Part shown: piece after piece, positions 60,692 to 64,000 of the stretch
How the letters are laid out: every line of letters starts with the position of its first letter
How positions within the stretch are numbered: position 1 is the stretch's first letter
DNA from: JBGPLJ01 sp963826145
GTDB taxonomy: Bacteria; Pseudomonadota; Gammaproteobacteria; Steroidobacterales; Steroidobacteraceae
Direction of reading: 5' to 3'
NCBI GenBank assembly: GCA_963826145.1
Contig: CAWGVW010000002.1
Coordinates: 806,001 to 870,000, forward strand
Length of the DNA stretch: 64,000 nt
Program-made: the position numbers and the translations under genes
The notes under the pieces: generated by a model
Seen by the model: only the letters and a program-made list of their open reading frames with translations
Database searches by the model: none
What the model was told of the DNA's origin: nothing

Positions 60692-61183
60692 ATGCGCACC
60701 GCCGGCCGCCTAGTGATCGTCGCCGCTATCTCCGTCTCGCTGGCCATCCTGCTGGCATCCTGCGAAGGCGAGGCGCCTGCGCCGGAACAACAGAGCCGCA
60801 TCAAGGAGCTCTATCACCTCAACAAGTTCGAGGAAGCCTTCGGCTATGCGCAGGCCGTGCGCGTCGAGGACACGCTCTACATTTCGGGATCCGTTTCGGT
60901 CGACGCCGACGGCAAGCTGATCGGCGAGGGCGACATGGCGGTCCAGCTGCGCGCGGCCTACGAAAACGTGTCGCGAACCCTGAAGTTCTTCAAGACTGAC
61001 TTCGATCACGTCGCGAAGGAGACGATCTACACGACGGACATGGATGCGCTTCTGCGCGAATCGAAGCTGCGCTTCGAGTACTACGACGCGCACAACCTGC
61101 CGGCCTCCACCTGGGTCGAGGTGAAGCGGCTCGTGGATCCGGGATTCCTCGTCGCGATCGACGTGACCGTCGAACTGCCTTAG
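60692..61183 (+). CDS. RidA-like lipoprotein lacking the catalytic arginine
   Basis: 163 residues from ATG 60692, with AAGGAAC upstream. The N terminus is a lipoprotein signal (VAAISVSLAILLASC). The RidA fold follows: YHLNKFEEAFGYAQAVRVED, TLYISGSVSVDADGKLIGEG, DMAVQLRAAYENVSRTLKFF and LPASTWVEVKRLVDPGFLVAID. In active RidA the closing motif is PARSxVEV with the arginine that holds the substrate. Here it reads PASTWVEV. RidA proteins are normally cytosolic imine hydrolases, so an exported, Arg-less member is likely to do something else, such as ligand binding. Confidence 0.85.
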   Translation: MRTAGRLVIVAAISVSLAILLASCEGEAPAPEQQSRIKELYHLNKFEEAFGYAQAVRVEDTLYISGSVSVDADGKLIGEGDMAVQLRAAYENVSRTLKFFKTDFDHVAKETIYTTDMDALLRESKLRFEYYDAHNLPASTWVEVKRLVDPGFLVAIDVTVELP

Positions 61184-61908
61184 GACGCCTGCTCGAGTTT
61201 CGGCGCAGCCGCGGGTCGGCCCGTGGCAAGCGCCACGCGGTTGCGTCCGGCGCTCTTCGCCTGGTAGAGGGCTTCATCGGCCGCCATGAGGAGATGCTCC
61301 TCGCTGGCATTCGCGACGACTTCGAGACTCGCCACGCCCGCGCTCAGGCTGATGGTCGAGCCCACGGGCGCCCGCTCGTGGGTGATGCGCTGGCGCCAGA
61401 CGTTGCGACGCAGCCGCTCGGCATAGAGCAGTGCCTGCTTCGCCGTGGCCCCGGGCAGAATGACGCCGAACTCCTCGCCACCGTACCTCGCCGCGAGATC
61501 GCCGGCCCGACGGAAAGTGAGAGCGACCACGCGGGCAACCTGCCGCAGGATCTCGTCGCCACGGGCATGGCCGTAGTGGTCGTTGAAGGCCTTGAAGCCG
61601 TCGATGTCGCAGAGGATGAGGGACAGCTGCCGGCGATCACGTTGCGCGCGCCGCACCTCCCGGATGAGCGCCTCGTCGAAGGCGCGGCGGTTAGCGATTC
61701 CGGTGAGCGGATCGAGGATCGTCAGCTGGCGGAGCTTTGCGTTCGCCATCTCGAGTTCGATGCGCACGGCACGCTGCTCGCGGTTCTGCGCTTCGAGGGT
61801 CTGCATGTCGACGACGCGACCCCTGCGCCGGTGCTGCAGCCACCAGCCGAGGATCGCGCCGAGGACGAATGACACGACCAGGCCAGCAAGCAATCTGAAG
61901 TGGATCAT
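61180..61908 (-). CDS. Diguanylate cyclase (GGDEF domain), single membrane anchor
   Basis: 242 residues from ATG 61908; an ATG at 61956 would add 16. One membrane helix (FRLLAGLVVSFVLGAILGWW), a short coiled-coil-like linker (LEAQNREQRAVRIELEMANA), then the GGDEF domain: TILDPLTGIANRRAFDEALI, LSLILCDIDGFKAFNDHYGH, and the active-site motif RYGGEEFGVILPG. The upstream RxxD inhibitory site is not seen. It makes cyclic di-GMP. Convergent with the RidA-like gene (4-base overlap); divergent from gshA. Confidence 0.92.
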   Translation of the reverse strand: MIHFRLLAGLVVSFVLGAILGWWLQHRRRGRVVDMQTLEAQNREQRAVRIELEMANAKLRQLTILDPLTGIANRRAFDEALIREVRRAQRDRRQLSLILCDIDGFKAFNDHYGHARGDEILRQVARVVALTFRRAGDLAARYGGEEFGVILPGATAKQALLYAERLRRNVWRQRITHERAPVGSTISLSAGVASLEVVANASEEHLLMAADEALYQAKSAGRNRVALATGRPAAAPKLEQAS

Positions 61909-62128
61909 CGGTTCCGTGACAGTTCGAGCAACACTGCACATTACAAGCTTACGCATCCGTGCTTCGAGCGGGCGCGCGAACGATCACAGTTCGTCCCCTG
62001 CGTTCGGCGGGACGCGATCCATATGTCAAAGTTTCTCGACGCGCGTGGGATTCGAGTCCCATGCTCGCGCTTGACGGCCCCGGCGCGGGTCGTTGAGACT
62101 CCGGCGACCCGACCGACACGGAGTTGCG

Positions 62129-62220
62129 ATGTCCGCGCACACTCACAAGTCGTTCGCAAATCTGCACGAGTACTACGAGTTCTACCAGGGGGAACATGGC
62201 AACGGGACCTGTCGGCCGCG
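62129..62220 (+). pseudogene. 5' end of an Mpo1-like (DUF962) gene, truncated at gshA
   Basis: ATG 62129, with GGAG upstream, opens MSAHTHKSFANLHEYYEFYQ and GEHGNGTCRPRH. The pattern FY-x-x-EH-x-N-x-T-x-R-x-x-H is the conserved start of DUF962/Mpo1-like proteins. After about 30 codons the match ends, and the frame then runs inside the gshA coding sequence. The fragment overlaps the gshA start at 62196. It is most easily read as the left end of a gene whose rest was deleted. Confidence 0.55.
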
Positions 62221-63806
62221 GCATCGATCGGGTCTACGAGCGGCGGCTCGCCGATCTCGTGAACTACCGGCAGACCAATGCGCTGCAGGGCGGCCTGAAG
62301 GGCGTCGAAAAAGAATCGCTCAGAGTCACGCCTGAGGGACGGATTTCCACGCGGCCGCATCCGCGCGGCCTTGGCTCACCGCTCACGAACGAGCACATCA
62401 CGACGGACTATTCCGAGGCGTTGCTCGAACTCGTAACGCCGGCATTCACCGAAACCTGGGAATTGCTGCAGTACCTGTGCGACATCCACCAGTTCGTATA
62501 CCGGCACCTGGGCGAGGAACTCCTCTGGGCGACCAGCATGCCGTGCGCGATCGACGGCGACGCGAGCATCCCGATCGCGCAGTACGGGAGCTCCAACGTC
62601 GGCCGGATGAAGACCGTGTATCGCAATGGTCTCGGCCTGCGCTACGGGCGGGTGATGCAGGCGATTTCCGGCGTGCATTACAACTATTCGTTTCCGGCGC
62701 ATTTCTGGCCGATCCTTCAGGACCTGACGCAAACCCGGCGCGGCGGGGCGGATTTCATCTCGGACCGCTACTTCTCGCTCCTCAGAAACTACCGCCGGCA
62801 CGGCTGGCTGGTCCTCTATCTCTTCGGGGTATCGCCTGCGGTCTGCAGGACCTTCCTTTCCGGCGCCCCGGATAGCGATCTCAAGGAGCTGACCCGCGGC
62901 ACCCTTTATGCGCCGTATGCGACGTCGCTTCGCATGAGCGATCTCGGCTACCGGAACAAAAGCCAGGCGGGCGTCAACATCTCGGTGAACAGTCTCGAGG
63001 ACTATATCGCGGACCTTTCGAGCGCGATCAGCACCCCTCATCCTCCCTACGCCGAGCTCGGCGTGAACGTCGACGGCGACTACCGCCAGCTCAACAGCAA
63101 CCTGCTGCAGATCGAGAACGAGTACTACAGCTTCATCCGGCCGAAGCGCATCGCGCGTTCGGGCGAGCGGCCGACCAAGGCTTTGCGGCGCGCGGGAGTC
63201 GAATACGTGGAAGTACGCGCGCTCGATGTGAGCGCCTTCGATCCCGTCGGCGTCAATCAGAACAAAATGCGCTTTCTCGAGGCTTTCCTCGCGTACTGCA
63301 TCCTGAAAGACAGCCCGCCCATCGAGCGCGATGAGCAGCCGGTGCTCGACGCCAACCACGTGACGGTCGCGCGCCGCGGCCGGGAACCGGGCCTGAAACT
63401 GGTGCGCGATGGCCGGCAGATGCCCATGCGGGACTGGGCGCATGAAATCCTCGACTCGATGCGCGGGATCTGCGAACTGCTGGACCAGGGCGACCCCCAG
63501 GCACCGGCCGTCGCTGCCCTCGCGGCGCAAATCGCGAAGCTGCAGGATGTCGCGCTCACGCCAGCCGCACGGCTTATGGCCGAACTGCAGTCGAGCGGCG
63601 ATTCATTCTTCAGCCTGGCACTGCGCACCTCGGCCCTGCACAAGAACTATTTCCTCGAACTCTATCCGCCGAATGGCCGGCGGCTCGGCGAGTTCGCAGC
63701 CGAAGCGGCCGAGTCCCTGGACATCCAAGCGTCGCTCGAGCGGACCGATGCGGCGCCCGGTGCCGTTCCATTCGATGACTACCTGCGCCGCTACCTCTCC
63801 GACTGA
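62196..63806 (+). CDS. gshA: Glutamate-cysteine ligase (E. coli-type)
   Basis: 536 residues from ATG 62196, preceded by AGGGGGAAC. It begins VYERRLADLVNYRQTNALQGG and LKGVEKESLRVTPEGRIS, then LTNEHITTDYSEALLELVTP, SMPCAIDGDASIPIAQYGSS, NVGRMKTVYRNGL, QAISGVHYNYSFP and NVDGDYRQLNSNLLQIENEYY, all collinear with E. coli GshA (518). It catalyses ATP-dependent joining of Glu and Cys, the first step of glutathione synthesis. The N terminus overlaps the remnant of a DUF962 gene, whose ribosome site may have been taken over. Confidence 0.93.
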   Translation: MATGPVGRGIDRVYERRLADLVNYRQTNALQGGLKGVEKESLRVTPEGRISTRPHPRGLGSPLTNEHITTDYSEALLELVTPAFTETWELLQYLCDIHQFVYRHLGEELLWATSMPCAIDGDASIPIAQYGSSNVGRMKTVYRNGLGLRYGRVMQAISGVHYNYSFPAHFWPILQDLTQTRRGGADFISDRYFSLLRNYRRHGWLVLYLFGVSPAVCRTFLSGAPDSDLKELTRGTLYAPYATSLRMSDLGYRNKSQAGVNISVNSLEDYIADLSSAISTPHPPYAELGVNVDGDYRQLNSNLLQIENEYYSFIRPKRIARSGERPTKALRRAGVEYVEVRALDVSAFDPVGVNQNKMRFLEAFLAYCILKDSPPIERDEQPVLDANHVTVARRGREPGLKLVRDGRQMPMRDWAHEILDSMRGICELLDQGDPQAPAVAALAAQIAKLQDVALTPAARLMAELQSSGDSFFSLALRTSALHKNYFLELYPPNGRRLGEFAAEAAESLDIQASLERTDAAPGAVPFDDYLRRYLSD

Positions 63807-63831
63807 ACGCACTTAAATATTTGATTCGTAA

Positions 63832-63850
63832 CAGATATTACATATATCTG
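63832..63850. promoter_or_regulatory. Perfect palindrome, possible operator
   Basis: CAGATAT, a 5-base spacer TACAT, then ATATCTG, in an AT-rich segment just past gshA and about 112 bases before the next start codon. It is a perfect 7+7 inverted repeat, typical of a dimeric regulator site. No matching regulator is in the window. Confidence 0.45.
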
Positions 63851-63889
63851 CCGTCGGGGCGTCATGAAATATTTACAGCATTTTCATCT

Positions 63890-63918
63890 TTGCGCGCCTA
63901 CAATCATTCTCGTATAAG
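63890..63918 (+). promoter_or_regulatory. Putative promoter of the last gene
   Basis: TTGCGC (63890-63895) and TATAAG (63913-63918) with a 17-base spacer, in a low-GC stretch ahead of ATG 63962. Sequence match only. Confidence 0.4.
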
Positions 63919-63961
63919 GGCTTTCCCCCAGAAGAACTACAGCGACAGGGCCCCCCACTCG

Positions 63962-64000
63962 ATGAAGACAAAAATGAGTGGCGGCCTGATTCCCGCAGGA
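63962..64000 (+). CDS. Start of an unidentified gene running off the right edge
   Basis: ATG 63962 opens MKTKMSGGLIPAG before the window ends. An AT-rich leader with a plausible promoter and a palindrome precedes it. Thirteen codons are too few to name it; the basic start with hydrophobic continuation could be a signal peptide. Confidence 0.4.
   Translation, partial: MKTKMSGGLIPAG

Noticed and set aside
62040..62080. A tRNA T-arm-like sequence (GGGATTCGAGTCCC)
   Set aside because: No anticodon arm, D arm or acceptor stem can be folded around it on either strand.
1..64000. CRISPR arrays, integrons, prophage genes, rRNA and intact insertion sequences
   Set aside because: None seen: no regularly spaced direct repeats, no integrase or transposase and no phage structural genes. 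The dispersed palindromes are the only mobile-looking DNA.

Overview
The window is GC-rich DNA, tightly packed with genes in both orientations. It looks like a chromosome segment from a gammaproteobacterium, probably near the Steroidobacter/Nevskia/xanthomonad lineages. The pointers are a transhydrogenase with a split alpha subunit, long winged-helix/TPR regulators, S46-like and DUF885 exported proteins, an E. coli-type gshA, and Caulobacter-like oxidative xylose genes. The lineage is an inference from gene content; no rRNA or tRNA was found.

Layout. 0-4.3 kb: the end of an exported protein with a pre-peptidase C-terminal domain, a jacalin-like exported protein, and an ECF sigma factor between two exported proteins that are homologous to each other. 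4.3-9.5 kb: a winged-helix/TPR regulator and pntAA-pntAB-pntB. 9.6-19.5 kb: an HNH nuclease, a reductase-like protein, a 5'-3' exonuclease, a fructosamine kinase-like protein, a DUF4097 protein, an acetyl-CoA synthetase with a basic tail, DUF924, an acetyl-CoA hydrolase/transferase and a SRPBCC protein. 19.6-25.8 kb: an envelope metal/redox group (Cys-headed barrel, His-rich DUF2946, cytochrome b561, two YceI proteins), an S46-like protein that has lost its catalytic residues, and a VOC protein. 25.9-33.3 kb: a leftward run with XylX- and XylB-like enzymes, an SSS symporter, a dienelactone hydrolase, gabD and an MFS pump, headed by a sequence that resembles the Caulobacter xylose operator. 33.3-39.3 kb: a flavin halogenase, a FAH enzyme, a FadI-like thiolase and a MATE pump. 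39.3-44.3 kb: a kinase-like gene and a dimethylglycine/sarcosine dehydrogenase-like gene, both riddled with frameshifts, then an APC permease. 44.5-50 kb: three tandem DUF885 paralogues. 50-54 kb: remnants of a GNAT and an NhaD antiporter, then CPA1, MscS, GNAT and DUF2845. 54-58 kb: iron alcohol dehydrogenase, aldehyde dehydrogenase and a glutamine synthetase-like ligase. 58.2-64 kb: DUF2064, radical SAM, DUF1499, a RidA-like lipoprotein, a diguanylate cyclase, a truncated Mpo1-like gene joined to gshA, and the start of one more gene.

Two things run through the whole window. First, three families of inverted repeats sit between genes (A at 12.1 and 25.9 kb, B at 16.7 and 29.4 kb, C at 19.5 and 36.4 kb). 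Family C has a nearly constant core whose long arms differ between copies yet stay self-complementary. Second, many genes carry single-base gains that break the frame; removing one base restores a normal-length protein. These are dense between 39.3 and 42.6 kb and isolated elsewhere, which suggests residual insertion errors at least as much as true decay.
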